Shown here: positions 17,429-26,607 of the stretch, one piece after another | Layout of the letters: every line of letters begins with the position of its first letter | Numbering within the stretch: position 1 is the first letter of the stretch | NCBI RefSeq assembly: GCF_009602435.1 | Contig: NZ_VZDQ01000028.1 | Span: forward strand, 1-64,000 | Length of the DNA stretch: 64,000 nt | Direction: 5' to 3' | Origin: Sediminibacillus terrae | GTDB lineage: Bacteria; Bacillota; Bacilli; Bacillales; Amphibacillaceae | Translations under genes and position numbers: made by a program | The notes under the pieces: generated by a model | Database searches by the model: none | What the model was told of the DNA's origin: nothing | The model's input: only the letters and a program-made list of their open reading frames with translations

Positions 17429-19006
17429 GTGAACCACACAAATGAAAGCGCTTCTAAATTATCCGATTCCCTGCAGAACTGCAGACTCAATCTTTCAACA
17501 GAAGAACTGGTCGAAATCATCGAGGAACGCGGCGAAGGCAGCATAACTGCCGATGGGGCAGTCAGCGTCACTACCGGAAAATATACCGGGCGCTCTCCGA
17601 AAGACAAGTTCATTGTAAACGAAGGGGAAGCTTCTGAACAAGTCGATTGGGGTTCTGTCAACAAGCCGATGGATAAAGACAGCTTTAACGCCTTGTATGA
17701 ACGCGTAATCGCATATCTTCACTCCCAGGATACAGTGTTCCGTTTCAGCGGATGGGCAGGAGCTGATACAGACTACCGGCTGCCGATTGAAGTCATCACC
17801 GAATTTGCCTGGCACAATTTGTTTTCCCGACAGCTTTTTATCCGCGAAGAAAAAAGCAATGCCGATCATCATGATGCGTTCACTGTCATCTCCGCCCCCA
17901 CGTTCAAAGCGGATCCGAAACGGGATAACACCAATTCAGAAGCTTTCATTATTATTTCTTTTGAAGAAAGAGTCATCCTGATAGGTGGAACCGAATATGC
18001 CGGGGAAATTAAAAAAGCTGTTTTCTCGGTTATGAATTACTTGTTGCCGCAACAGGGAGTGCTCCCTATGCACTGTTCTGCCAATACTGGAGAGACAGGA
18101 GATACTGCCTTGTTTTTCGGCTTGTCTGGTACTGGCAAAACAACCTTGTCAGCAAACCCTGACCGCCGCCTTATCGGAGATGACGAGCACGGGTGGTCAG
18201 CCAATGGCATTTTCAACATCGAAGGGGGATGTTATGCCAAGTGTGTCGGACTGAGCGAGGAGAAAGAACCTCAAATATACCATGCCATCAAACATGGTGC
18301 AGTTCTGGAGAACGTTTTCTGTCATAATGGAAGGCCCGATTATTCAAATACGGAAAGGACGGAAAACACACGGGCGGCTTATCCACTTACCCACATTGAC
18401 AATAGTATTTTTCCGAGCCAGGGATCGCATCCCAAATCGATTATATTCCTGACTGCCGACGCGTTCGGTGTCCTTCCGCCGATCAGCAGATTGACAAAGG
18501 AACAGGCCATGTATCATTTTCTGAGCGGATACACCAGCAAGCTGGCTGGTACAGAGCGGGGGGTCACCGCGCCGGAAGCAACTTTTTCCGCTTGCTTCGG
18601 TGCACCTTTTCTACCGCTTGCTCCAGCGGTATACGCAGACATGCTCGGTGACAAAATAGACGAATATGATGCAGATGTATATCTGATCAACACCGGTTGG
18701 ATAAAAGGACCGTTCGGCATCGGAGAAAGAATCCCGCTCGTTTATACAAGATCGATGGTCGACGCCGTCCTCGAACATAAACTTGATGGAATAAACACAG
18801 TACCGGATGACTTCTTCGGTCTCCATATACCGGAATCCATTCCCGGTGTTCCCAGTCAATTGCTGAAACCATGGGAAGCATGGGATTCCTATTCCTCTTA
18901 TCAGGAAAAAGCAGCACAGCTTGCGGCTAAGTTCCATGATAATTTCCGGTCTTTTGCAAAGGTAAGTGAAGAAATCAAAAATGCCGGCCCTGTGTACTCC
19001 AGGTAG
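17429..19006 (+). CDS. pckA: Phosphoenolpyruvate carboxykinase (ATP)
   Basis: 525 residues from a GTG start (17429) with AAAGGAG eight nt upstream; the frame runs upstream to 17378 without a site. Gluconeogenic: oxaloacetate + ATP to PEP + CO2 + ADP. Motifs: [11 protein letters not shown] (~47-57, substrate Arg); [28 protein letters not shown], covering the metal/kinase-1a loop (~212-239); [12 protein letters not shown] (kinase 2). Length matches the family. The upstream CcpN boxes imply repression by glycolytic growth, in line with its role. A stem-loop terminator lies at 19052-19095. Confidence 0.97.
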   Translation: MNHTNESASKLSDSLQNCRLNLSTEELVEIIEERGEGSITADGAVSVTTGKYTGRSPKDKFIVNEGEASEQVDWGSVNKPMDKDSFNALYERVIAYLHSQDTVFRFSGWAGADTDYRLPIEVITEFAWHNLFSRQLFIREEKSNADHHDAFTVISAPTFKADPKRDNTNSEAFIIISFEERVILIGGTEYAGEIKKAVFSVMNYLLPQQGVLPMHCSANTGETGDTALFFGLSGTGKTTLSANPDRRLIGDDEHGWSANGIFNIEGGCYAKCVGLSEEKEPQIYHAIKHGAVLENVFCHNGRPDYSNTERTENTRAAYPLTHIDNSIFPSQGSHPKSIIFLTADAFGVLPPISRLTKEQAMYHFLSGYTSKLAGTERGVTAPEATFSACFGAPFLPLAPAVYADMLGDKIDEYDADVYLINTGWIKGPFGIGERIPLVYTRSMVDAVLEHKLDGINTVPDDFFGLHIPESIPGVPSQLLKPWEAWDSYSSYQEKAAQLAAKFHDNFRSFAKVSEEIKNAGPVYSR

Positions 19007-19050
19007 ATGGACACAGGGCCTTCAGAACCGCCACTCCATTGTACTCGCCC

Positions 19051-19096
19051 AAATCCTGTAGAGAATCTTCTGATTTTCTGCAGGATTTTCATTTCT
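19051..19096 (+). terminator. pckA terminator
   Basis: AATCCTG (19052-19058) pairs with CAGGATT (19081-19087), followed by a T-rich tract. Another GC-rich inverted repeat (GGCCCTGTGT/ACACAGGGCC) overlaps the stop codon at 18985-19021 without a T run. Confidence 0.55.
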
Positions 19097-19281
19097 CCTT
19101 TTTTGAACTATCCCACAATCCTTCACAAATGAGATGCTTAGCTAAATAAAATAGCAAATATTTTTAATTAACCTGCAGGAAAATCGGCCGACTGTTCTTA
19201 ACTTCCTCTACCAGTGGGCATTATGCCTGCTTATTTTTGATTCTATTCGCCTGGGCATTTCACACACTTTGGGCTTGCGCA

Positions 19282-19287
19282 TACAAT
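19282..19287 (+). promoter_or_regulatory. Probable -10 of the ytlA-C-D operon
   Basis: TACAAT about 40 nt before the ytlA start, with TTTCAC 18 bp upstream as a weak -35. No TPP riboswitch or S-box landmarks were seen in 19096-19325, and the rest of that gap shows nothing else. Confidence 0.4.
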
Positions 19288-19325
19288 AACCCAACCGAAC
19301 ATATTTCAACGAAAGGTTGACCGAT

Positions 19326-20318
19326 ATGAAAAGAAAACAACTGTTTGGCTTATTTATACTTGTATGTGCGCTTGCATTAACAGCGTGCAGCTCGAATGGA
19401 GGAAAAACGTCGGTGAAAATCGCCGAGGTCACCCGCAGTATTTTTTATGCTCCTCAATATGTCGCATTGGAACAAGGCTATTTTGCAGATGAGGGACTGG
19501 AAGTCGAGCTGCAGACGACTTGGGGAGGAGACAAAACCATGACGGCGTTGTTATCCGATGATGCAGACGTAGCATTGGTCGGATCCGAAACATCGATTTA
19601 CGTAGCTTCGCGCGGGGCCAACGATCCGGTTATCAACTTTGCCCAATTGACCCAGACTGATGGCACTTTCCTGGTAGCAAAGAAACCAGATGAAGATTTC
19701 ACTTGGGAAAATTTAATCGGAAGTGACTTTCTCGGACAACGAAAAGGCGGTATGCCGCAAATGGTCGGTGAATATGTGTTGAAACAGCACGGAATCGACC
19801 CGCACGAAGATTTGAACCTGATTCAGAACATCGACTTTGCAAATATTCCTGGAGCATTCACCTCCGGGACCGGAGAATACGTCCAGTTATTCGAGCCGCA
19901 AGCAAGTAAGTTCGAAGCGGATGGAAACGGTTATATTGTTGCTTCGTTCGGTGAAGAATCGGGCCATGTGCCATATACGGTGTTTATGGCAAAACAAAGT
20001 TTTCTCAATGACAATGAAGAAACGGCGCAAAAATTCACCAGAGCCATTTACAAAGCGCAAACCTATATCCAGGAACAATCACCTGAAAAAATTGCTGAAA
20101 TTGTAGCACCGTATTTTGAAGATGTAGATGTAGAGCTGCTCAGCTCCTCCATCGAACGCTATAAAAGCCAAGGATCCTTTGCAGAAGATCCCATTTTGGA
20201 TGAAGAGGAATGGACCAATCTCAAAGAAATTATGGAGGAAGCAGGGGAACTTCCCAAGGATATCCCATATGAGGAACTTGTAAACACTACCATTGCCGAA
20301 GATGTGATGACAGAATAG
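19326..20318 (+). CDS. ytlA: ABC importer substrate-binding lipoprotein (YtlA-like, NMT1/SsuA type)
   Basis: 330 residues from ATG 19326 (GAAAGG upstream; an in-frame TTG at 19317 lies too close to it). Lipoprotein signal with lipobox LTAC (Cys ~21). The mature part is an NMT1/SsuA-type binding fold: KIAEVTRSIFYAPQYVALEQGYFADEGLEVEL, then an ADVALVGSETSIY segment. First gene of a three-gene importer, followed after 12 bp by the ATPase. Family members bind sulfonates or pyrimidine/thiamine precursors; the substrate here is not deducible, and neither a thiamine nor an S-box leader is present. Confidence 0.87.
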   Translation: MKRKQLFGLFILVCALALTACSSNGGKTSVKIAEVTRSIFYAPQYVALEQGYFADEGLEVELQTTWGGDKTMTALLSDDADVALVGSETSIYVASRGANDPVINFAQLTQTDGTFLVAKKPDEDFTWENLIGSDFLGQRKGGMPQMVGEYVLKQHGIDPHEDLNLIQNIDFANIPGAFTSGTGEYVQLFEPQASKFEADGNGYIVASFGEESGHVPYTVFMAKQSFLNDNEETAQKFTRAIYKAQTYIQEQSPEKIAEIVAPYFEDVDVELLSSSIERYKSQGSFAEDPILDEEEWTNLKEIMEEAGELPKDIPYEELVNTTIAEDVMTE

Positions 20319-20330
20319 GAGGAGAAGACA

Positions 20331-21110
20331 ATGGCATTCCTGGCTCTCAATCACATTTCCCATCAGTATTTCACGGAAAAAAGCTATACAAAAGCATTGG
20401 ATAATATCACCTTGACAGTGGAAGAAGGCTCGTTCATCTCCATTTTAGGTCCAAGTGGCTGTGGAAAGACTACATTGCTTTCCATCATTTCAGGCCTGAT
20501 CCAGCCTACCCGGGGCGAAGTGACACTCGGTGATAAAAACGTAACAGATGCAGAGGCGGAGATTGGCTACATGCTTCAACAGGATTATTTATTCCCTTGG
20601 AAAACGATTCTTGATAATGTCCTCATCGGCCCGAAAGTCCAGCAAAAATTAACGGGAGCCATACAAAAACAGGCAATGGATTTTTTGAAGGAGATCGGTC
20701 TGGGGACTGTTATTCATGCCTACCCCTCCGAACTTTCCGGAGGCATGCGGCAGCGTGCTGCACTGATTCGCACGCTTATTACTGATCCGAAACTGTTATT
20801 GCTGGATGAGCCGTTTTCTGCACTCGACTATCAAACAAAATTGAAGCTGGAGGACTTGGTTTCACGTCTATTGAAGGAATACCATAAGACCTCGGTACTT
20901 GTTACCCACGACATTGGCGAAGCCATCGCGATGAGTGATCAAATATACTTGATGAAAGCAAATCCCGGGGAAATAGCAGAGGTTTTTGAAGTACCAATCG
21001 AACTAAGAGATTTGCCTCCTTTTCAAGCAAGGAAGCATCTAAAATATCAATTATTGTTCGATCGTATATGGGAGGAGTTGAATTCCCTTGAAAATAAACA
21101 GCAAGTCTGA
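20331..21110 (+). CDS. ytlC: ABC importer ATPase (YtlC-like)
   Basis: 259 residues, nitrate/sulfonate/taurine-type importer ATPase. Walker [10 protein letters not shown] (~40-48); Q-loop in [11 protein letters not shown]; signature LSGGMRQR (~136-143); Walker [14 protein letters not shown]-loop LVTHDIGEA. It pairs with the permease encoded by the next gene, whose start overlaps it by 23 bp. AGGAGGAG ribosome-binding site just before ATG 20331. Confidence 0.93.
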   Translation: MAFLALNHISHQYFTEKSYTKALDNITLTVEEGSFISILGPSGCGKTTLLSIISGLIQPTRGEVTLGDKNVTDAEAEIGYMLQQDYLFPWKTILDNVLIGPKVQQKLTGAIQKQAMDFLKEIGLGTVIHAYPSELSGGMRQRAALIRTLITDPKLLLLDEPFSALDYQTKLKLEDLVSRLLKEYHKTSVLVTHDIGEAIAMSDQIYLMKANPGEIAEVFEVPIELRDLPPFQARKHLKYQLLFDRIWEELNSLENKQQV

Positions 21111-21903
21111 CGATCAACTTTTTGAACTACACCAAAAACGCCGCAAGTCTTATCGTAAAAGTGTTATTTTTTGGCAGTGCATTATTTTTGTTGTATTCTT
21201 TGCCTGCTGGGAATTGGCGAGCAGACAGGAATGGATTGATCCGTTGATCTTCAGTTCCCCATCCCAAGTCGGTTTGCTGTTCACAGAAAATCTGCTGGAT
21301 GGGTCTCTCTGGTTTCACCTTCGCGTTACGCTTATTGAGACGATTATCGGTTTCGCGGCCGGTACCTTGCTCGGGATCATTCTTGCTGCCATCTTATGGT
21401 GGTCCGAAAAACTATCCAGAATTTTAGATCCTTACTTAGTCGTACTAAATGCCATGCCGAAGGTTGCCTTAGGGCCGATTATCATTGTTGCCTTAGGACC
21501 GGGCTACTTTTCGATCATTGCAATGGGAGCGATCATCTGTGTCATCATTACAACCTTGGTTGTCTACTCTGCCTTCCGGGAAGTGGACGAAAACTATGTG
21601 AAAGTGTTGAAAAGCTTCGGAGCCAGCAAGAGACAATGCTTTACAGCAGCCATTCTTCCCGCCTCCTTCCCGTCTATGATTTCCACCCTGAAGGTGAATG
21701 TCGGACTTTCCTGGGTTGGAGTGATTGTAGGGGAATTCCTTGTTTCCGCCAAAGGCCTGGGCTACCTGATTGTCTATGGCTTTCAAGTCTTCGATTTCAC
21801 CCTCGTTCTTTATAGCTTGCTGATCATTGCGATTCTGGCCGCGATCATGTATCAGCTTGTTGAAAAACTTGAAAAATGGCTGATCAAAAATGCCAGGCAA
21901 TAA
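21088..21903 (+). CDS. ytlD: ABC importer permease (YtlD-like)
   Basis: 271 residues from a TTG start (21088) inside the ATPase gene, preceded by GGGAGGAG. Six predicted membrane segments; the EAA-type loop region is within [43 protein letters not shown]. Member of the binding-protein-dependent permease family of SsuC/ThiX relatives. Completes the ytlA-C-D importer; followed by a CCGAACGA terminator module. Confidence 0.92.
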   Translation: MKINSKSDDQLFELHQKRRKSYRKSVIFWQCIIFVVFFACWELASRQEWIDPLIFSSPSQVGLLFTENLLDGSLWFHLRVTLIETIIGFAAGTLLGIILAAILWWSEKLSRILDPYLVVLNAMPKVALGPIIIVALGPGYFSIIAMGAIICVIITTLVVYSAFREVDENYVKVLKSFGASKRQCFTAAILPASFPSMISTLKVNVGLSWVGVIVGEFLVSAKGLGYLIVYGFQVFDFTLVLYSLLIIAILAAIMYQLVEKLEKWLIKNARQ

Positions 21904-21921
21904 TCTATCTACTCTGTTGAA

Positions 21922-21984
21922 AAGCCTGGAACAAAAGCACCCTGACCAAAAATAAAAGCCGAACGATATTCGTTCGGTTCTTTG
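21922..21984 (+). terminator. ytlD terminator, CCGAACGA module
   Basis: Plus strand: AGCCTGGAACAAAAGCA (from 21922), then arms AGCCGAACGA and TCGTTCGGTT and a T-rich tail. A plus-strand copy of the module seen after leuS and menB. Confidence 0.8.
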
Positions 21985-22075
21985 ATTAGGAAAGAGTAAA
22001 CCATTCAATAGTGGAACTCTCCACACATAGCGATGCGCGAATCAAACAACAGTATAAATAGGCAGTCAAGCTTTA

Positions 22076-22160
22076 CAAAAAAGCCGAGCGAATTCACTCA
22101 GCATTTAGAGTTCGCTCGGTTTTTGCTTTGGCAGCCATGTTTTTGTACCCGCAACTTTTA
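22076..22160 (-). terminator. ytkD terminator, CCGAGCGA variant of the module
   Basis: Minus strand: GGTACAAAAACATGGC, then AACCGAGCGAA...TTCGCTCGG and a T run. About 60 nt downstream of the Nudix gene stop. Confidence 0.65.
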
Positions 22161-22221
22161 AAGTTGAAAGTGTTGAATGAAACTTCGACAACCGGAAGGT
22201 CATTTTAGGATCAGAACCTGG

Positions 22222-22698
22222 TCAACTAAACTGAGCTAACATATATACACGCTTCAAACTTAATGGAAGCACTTGATCCTTCATCATGAAACTATAATCC
22301 GGATTTATTTTCATATGCTTCGGAAATTCATCAAGCCATACCGGCCCTTCGGTTTCATAGTAGGTGGGTTGTTCTATTACTTGTTCGATTGTAGCAAAGT
22401 AAACATTTTTTATAATGGTTCCGCCTTTTCCAGCTACATGGTATTGACCGATATAGACCAGATCTTTGACGATACCTCCGGTTTCCTCGTGGACTTCCCG
22501 GACAGCCGCCTGTTCGGCTGTTTCACCTGGTTCCACTTTGCCCCCGGGAAATTCGATTCCCCGCTCTTTATGCCTTGTCAACAACCAACGGTTTTCTGAC
22601 CGGCAAATCACCCAAACATGCTTTGGAGTTTTTGAAAAAGGATGATCATCGAAAGAAAGCTTTACTTCGTTATTGTAGTAATCTGTGAATGTGTTCAT
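22222..22698 (-). CDS. ytkD: Nudix hydrolase (YtkD-like 8-oxo-dGTPase)
   Basis: 158 residues, the length of B. subtilis YtkD. The Nudix box [23 protein letters not shown] (~52-74) is intact (G-x5-E-x7-R-E-x-x-E-E-x-G). YtkD of B. subtilis hydrolyses 8-oxo-dGTP and related nucleotides, a sanitising role; RNA pyrophosphohydrolase activity has also been suggested for it. The ribosome-binding site (AAGGCAG) is modest. The gene at 22731 lies 32 bp upstream on the same strand, so cotranscription is possible. Confidence 0.88.
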   Translation of the reverse strand: MNTFTDYYNNEVKLSFDDHPFSKTPKHVWVICRSENRWLLTRHKERGIEFPGGKVEPGETAEQAAVREVHEETGGIVKDLVYIGQYHVAGKGGTIIKNVYFATIEQVIEQPTYYETEGPVWLDEFPKHMKINPDYSFMMKDQVLPLSLKRVYMLAQFS

Positions 22699-22730
22699 TA
22701 TTGGTTCAACTGCCTTTTAGAACTTGAATA

Positions 22731-23297
22731 TCAAGAATGTTTCGTATCGGTGATTTTCCAGCTGTCGTCATAAGTTAATTCAAGCTCTAGCGTATAGCTC
22801 CCGTGCAAATCAGTCTGGTTGTCCTGAATGACTTTCACTGTTCCATCTCCTGATTCTATCATCTCATATTCGGACTCACTTTGAAACCATGGCGGCGTTT
22901 CAGCCGGCAAAAGATATAACCCGTCCCCTTTTTCTTCATAATAATAATCGATATATTTTTTTGCTGCACTTGGCGTGGCTACCTTGGTAAATGCGTCCGT
23001 TATTTCATCGATCGAGTGATAATTCGTCACCCGGTAATTGTCATCTGTTTCCTGCACAAGCAAATCAATAAACGTCTCCGTAACGGAAACCAACTCCTCA
23101 TGCGTCGGGGTACTTTCTTTTGTTGGTTCATCTTCGCCGGGGCTTTCATGTGCCGGACTTGTCTTTGCCTGGCTTGCGTGCTCTATGTTATTCGATGGGA
23201 GGATATCTGCTTTATCACCCTGCCCGGACAAAATCAGTAGTGGTATAATCAAAATAAGTACAAATGTCGCCAGGATCGTTGCTGCTGTTTTTCTCAT
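22731..23297 (-). CDS. Exported or membrane-anchored protein of unknown function
   Basis: 188 residues, with an N-terminal hydrophobic segment (TAATILATFVLILIIPLLIL, ~4-23; no lipobox). An acidic, Pro/Ser/Thr/Glu-rich linker (~30-68) precedes a globular domain (~70-188) with regular beta-strand spacing at the end (GSYTLELELTYDDSWKITD). It looks like a small secreted/NTF2-like domain, but I cannot name the family. GGGGGAGG precedes ATG 23297. It lies just upstream of ytkD on the same strand. Confidence 0.7.
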   Translation of the reverse strand: MRKTAATILATFVLILIIPLLILSGQGDKADILPSNNIEHASQAKTSPAHESPGEDEPTKESTPTHEELVSVTETFIDLLVQETDDNYRVTNYHSIDEITDAFTKVATPSAAKKYIDYYYEEKGDGLYLLPAETPPWFQSESEYEMIESGDGTVKVIQDNQTDLHGSYTLELELTYDDSWKITDTKHS

Positions 23298-23529
23298 GTA
23301 GCCTCCCCCTTTAGATTCATCATGCTCGATAGTTTTTTATACCTTTATTCCCATTTTTTTAAACCATTATTAAAATTGAATTACCGTGAAACCTTTTCTT
23401 TCTTCTTAACGTATGGTTAATGAAACGATTTAATTACCTGTTGCTCCTGTTTTATGGGTGCAATGGGACAATATTTTAAGGCTCTTATCCAGAGATCGTT
23501 GGTGGACCAAGAGAGAAACTGTGCAGTAA

Positions 23530-23715
23530 CCGCTGTCGTCCTGATGATAGTTTGGCGCACAACTTCAGCCGCAGCGGACGAGGTCTGGGGTCTACTTGAA
23601 CACGTCCTTTGCCCCATTTGGTCGAAGAAACCCGCGAAGTTTAACTCCTGGAGATGCAGACCCCAAGGGCCTGACCGTCCCCCGGAAAGGGAGTGTTTTC
23701 CGCAGCAATGAACAA
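23530..23715. repeat. Decayed copy of a GC-rich multi-hairpin intergenic element
   Basis: Contains ACTCCTGGAGATGCAGACCCC, CCCCGGAAAGGGAGTGTTTTCCGCAGC and ACTTCAGCCGCAGCGGACGAGG. These echo the ACTCCTGCGGGA...CCCGCGGAAAGCGAAGT pattern of the 33.5-kb element. It fills most of the 516-bp gap between two divergent genes. No coding frame is supported. Confidence 0.5.
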
Positions 23716-23812
23716 TGCAGAGACCCAATGAGCTTCTTTTAAGAGGGGATTTTTCCCTTTTGACGATACACCAACAATCGATGCGAAAAAGCCAAAAAAA
23801 GGAGAGATATTT

Positions 23813-24604
23813 TTGAAAAAATTCATTTTACCAGTGTGCAGTTTGGCTTTCCTGATACTTTTCACGGTTGCCTGCAGCGCGGAGGAAAAGGCCGAACTCG
23901 AAGATATTTATCAGGAGACGCTCGCGGCTTCCGAGGAATTGAAAAATTTTGAGATGGAAGCAGATGTGGATCAGGAAATCGCTGGCGGTGGAATGGAAAT
24001 GCCGTCAATTTCGACCACCATTAACGCTGAAATCCAGCTAGAACCTCTTGCCTTTCACCAAACAATGGATGTAATGGGCCAGGAAGTGGAAATGTACTAT
24101 ACAGAAGAAGGGATGTTTTTCAAAGACCCGCAACAAGGACAATGGATGAAAGGTCCGAAAGAATTGGCTGATCAACTGAATACAGCAGCGGTCCAGCAGC
24201 AACAGAATCCTTCTGATCAATTAAAACAACTTGAAGCCTATGCAGATGACTTCAACATGGAGGAAAAAGATAACCGTTACATCTTATCATTGAGCGCATC
24301 CGGAGAAGGTTTCGATCAGCTGCTGAAAGAGCAGATGAACAACCTGCCGGAAGGAGAGGTCACAGAGGAACTACTCGACACCCTGAAAATCAACAAACTT
24401 GATTACACCATTGCCGTGAACAAAGATACGTATTACCCAGAATCGATGACGGTGGACATGGACATCGATATAGAAGAAAACGGAGAAACAACCAACATCG
24501 CTCAAAAAATGGAATCCACCTACCGTAACTTCAATGAATTGGATAGCATCGAAGTTCCTCAGGAAGTAACCGATACCGCGATCGAAATGGAAAATCCCAT
24601 ATAA
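23813..24604 (+). CDS. DUF6612-type lipoprotein
   Basis: 263 residues from a TTG start (23813) with AAAAGGAGAG eight nt upstream. Lipobox TVAC (Cys ~21). The acidic mature chain begins LEDIYQETLAASEELKNFEMEADVDQEI and alternates strands (FHQTMDVMGQEVEMYYTEEGMFFKD, LDYTIAVNKDTYYPESMTVDMDIDIEENGE), as in the LolA/LppX-like lipoproteins found in many Bacillaceae. Extracellular face of the membrane; function unknown. Monocistronic with a terminator at 24612. Confidence 0.78.
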   Translation: MKKFILPVCSLAFLILFTVACSAEEKAELEDIYQETLAASEELKNFEMEADVDQEIAGGGMEMPSISTTINAEIQLEPLAFHQTMDVMGQEVEMYYTEEGMFFKDPQQGQWMKGPKELADQLNTAAVQQQQNPSDQLKQLEAYADDFNMEEKDNRYILSLSASGEGFDQLLKEQMNNLPEGEVTEELLDTLKINKLDYTIAVNKDTYYPESMTVDMDIDIEENGETTNIAQKMESTYRNFNELDSIEVPQEVTDTAIEMENPI

Positions 24605-24611
24605 GCTCAAT

Positions 24612-24645
24612 GGACCTTGCCCGCACTGGGCAAGGTCTTACTTTA
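24612..24645 (+). terminator. Terminator of the lipoprotein gene
   Basis: GACCTTGCCC...GGGCAAGGTC stem followed by TTACTTT. Confidence 0.7.
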
Positions 24646-24749
24646 AAGATAAGAAAGTCAACGTTTGAATTGCCGCAATTCTTCCAGGAGGAACATTTGA
24701 CTGCAGTAAATCTCCGGGTGCCTGCTCAGATACTTTTCGGTCCAGAAGA

Positions 24750-25058
24750 CTATTCAGGAAGAATGTGCATGCTATCGATGTGACTTTTTGTTTTTTCATC
24801 GCCTAACTCGTAAAGCTTTTGAAAAGCCGATACAATTCCTGTGTCATAACGATCATTGGCAGAATCCTTATGATAAGGTATTGGTAAATGGGTGCGAAAA
24901 AAGGCAGTAATATCGGAATTGTACATTTCGTTGAAAATTTCTCTTAACTGGAAAACCTCTTCATCGCTTGCGAGAATCGTGAAATCATTGTTATTCCCCG
25001 ACTCCACCTGTGAAATTTCCAAAGTACCTATGTTGACAAAGTATCTTTTCTTTTCCAT
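24750..25058 (-). CDS. Conserved small protein of unknown function
   Basis: 102 residues, soluble, no signal: MEKKRYFVNIGTLEIS..., DFTILASDEEVFQLREIFNEMY, a His-containing central stretch HLPIPYHKDSANDRYD, and an end in KTKSHIDSMHILPE. The composition is ordinary and the ribosome-binding site strong (GGAGGGTG, then ATG 25058). Small Bacillus proteins of this type are annotated as hypothetical; I do not assign a name. Divergent from the next gene. Confidence 0.7.
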   Translation of the reverse strand: MEKKRYFVNIGTLEISQVESGNNNDFTILASDEEVFQLREIFNEMYNSDITAFFRTHLPIPYHKDSANDRYDTGIVSAFQKLYELGDEKTKSHIDSMHILPE

Positions 25059-25168
25059 CTTTCACCCTCCTACCCTTTAATTTTCGCTATTTGCAGGAAT
25101 TTATGAACAACTTTTTTATGTTTCTGCATATGGTAAGTTACAAACAAGCTTAGAAAGGAAAGGGTAAC

Positions 25169-25396
25169 ATGAAATTCGCAGACAACCTTTTTGAATTATA
25201 TTTGCGACACTTTGAAGAAAAGGAATTTTTAGAAGTATTTATTCACTCTGTTTTAGAACAAATGGATCATGAGGATTTACTGGAAGTTTTTGAAGGTTGT
25301 CCCAAAGATGAACTGGATGAAATATTAGGCGGCTATCTAAACAATAAGCTGGAAACAAAGATTGTTTCAGCCCCTGATGAGACAAATTTGTCATAA
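25169..25396 (+). CDS. Small acidic protein of unknown function
   Basis: 75 residues, strongly acidic and helical (LYLRHFEEKEFLEVFIHSVLEQMDHEDLLEVFEGCPKDELDEILGGYL), with GGAAAGGG before ATG 25169. No membrane segment or signal. Could be a small regulatory or interaction protein; no family recognised. Confidence 0.6.
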   Translation: MKFADNLFELYLRHFEEKEFLEVFIHSVLEQMDHEDLLEVFEGCPKDELDEILGGYLNNKLETKIVSAPDETNLS

Positions 25397-25424
25397 AAAA
25401 ACCCACTGACAAGATCAGTGAGTC
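25394..25424 (-). terminator. Terminator of the siderophore ATPase gene
   Basis: CACTGA/TCAGTG stem with seven T on the minus strand, 8 nt after the stop. Confidence 0.7.
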
Positions 25425-25431
25425 AATCATC

Positions 25432-26277
25432 TTATGCAAGTGATTCTGCTTTACGGGCCTGGCGTGCTTCTTCCACAGCACTTTTTATCAAACAGCGGCC
25501 TCTACCATGCGGAATACACATAGGCGTTCCGAACATCGGATCATATGTCACATCACACTTCATATTGAACACATCATGCACCATGTTGCAGCTGATGATT
25601 TCTTCAGGTCTTCCCTGTGCATATACCTGTTTATCTTTGATGGCGACAATATGATGTGCGTAACGGCAAGCCAAGTTCAAATCATGCAATACCATTACGA
25701 CGGTGCGTCCATCCCGCTCATTCAATTCAAATAATAAATCGAGAATTTCGATTTGATGGGTCATATCCAAATAAGTAGTCGGTTCATCCAATAATATGGT
25801 ATCTGTTTTTTGTGCAAGCGTCATCGCAATCCATGCTCTTTGCCTTTGACCGCCGGATAAAGAATCGACAGGCCGATCCTGAAGTTCTTTCATGTTGGTC
25901 GCCTGCAACGCTTCCTCAACAGCCTGGTCGTCATCCTTTGACCATTTTTTAAACATGCCTTTGTATGGATGTCTCCCCTGCTTTACCAGGTCCAGGACCG
26001 ATAATCCCTCCGGACTTACAGGGCTTTGCGGCAAAATCGCCAGCTTTTGGGCGACTTCCTTTGTCGGCATCTTGGCAATTTCCTCGCCATGGAGAATCAC
26101 ACCGCCTTGTTTCGGCTTCAACAACCTTGCCATCGAGCGCAACAGTGTCGATTTTCCGCAGCCATTTCCACCAATGAAGACTGTAATTTCCCCTTTAGGA
26201 ATAGTTATATTTAAATCATCAATGATTATGTCCTCTCCGTATCCGAGGGTCAAATCCTTTGCTGTCAATGTTTCCAT
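25432..26277 (-). CDS. yusV: Siderophore/iron ABC transporter ATPase (YusV-like)
   Basis: 281 residues, FecE/FhuC-type ATPase: Walker A GGNGCGKST (~36-44), Q-loop ILPQSPVSPEG, signature LSGGQRQR, Walker B ILLDEPTTYLD, H-loop VLHDLNLA. The C-terminal tail with MFGTPMCIPHGRGR is characteristic of YusV, which in B. subtilis powers several siderophore permeases. No binding protein or permease gene is adjacent, so it is an orphan shared ATPase here too. A Fur-box-like site and promoter lie just upstream, implying iron-starvation induction. Confidence 0.88.
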   Translation of the reverse strand: METLTAKDLTLGYGEDIIIDDLNITIPKGEITVFIGGNGCGKSTLLRSMARLLKPKQGGVILHGEEIAKMPTKEVAQKLAILPQSPVSPEGLSVLDLVKQGRHPYKGMFKKWSKDDDQAVEEALQATNMKELQDRPVDSLSGGQRQRAWIAMTLAQKTDTILLDEPTTYLDMTHQIEILDLLFELNERDGRTVVMVLHDLNLACRYAHHIVAIKDKQVYAQGRPEEIISCNMVHDVFNMKCDVTYDPMFGTPMCIPHGRGRCLIKSAVEEARQARKAESLA

Positions 26278-26360
26278 TTCGCGATCTCTCCCTTACGAGC
26301 GATGGCTTAAAAGCTATTTCAACGAAAATGCCGTTCCCTAATCGTTTTTACTCTATTACC

Positions 26361-26410
26361 AGTTTATTTGCTTTAGAGCTCGGCGTCAATGATTTTGATA
26401 ATTGTTCTCA
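26361..26410 (-). promoter_or_regulatory. yusV promoter with Fur box
   Basis: Minus strand TTGACG (26389-26384), a 17-bp spacer, TAAACT (26366-26361). Immediately upstream, TGATAATTGTTCTCA (plus 26396-26410) matches the 15-bp Fur core TGATAATNATTATCA at 12 of 14 defined positions, next to the -35. Confidence 0.65.
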
Positions 26411-26607
26411 TTTATTTTTTGTGCCCGGTTTTCGTAAAGGGACATAAACGGAGTTTTTTAATTCCTTTACTCCGATCAAATGTTTGGATTCTCTTCATAT
26501 AAAAGGTTACGCACATCCCTGACCTCACCAAAGACCAAACCGCTATGCGGCTCGGCCCAGGTAATGTCCTTTTCTGCCCTTCCTCCAACGAAATGTCGAC
26601 GATGCAC

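Noticed and set aside
19096-19325. Possible TPP riboswitch before the ytlA-C-D importer
   Set aside because: No CTGAGA/ACCTGA-type core or other THI-box landmark is present on either strand.
23417-23728. 103-codon minus-strand and 85-codon plus-strand frames
   Set aside because: Both fall in a GC-rich decayed repeat, with no start signals or family resemblance.
24697-24783. 28-codon plus-strand frame after an AGGAGG sequence
   Set aside because: Too short and antisense to the 3' end of the gene at 24750; no other support.
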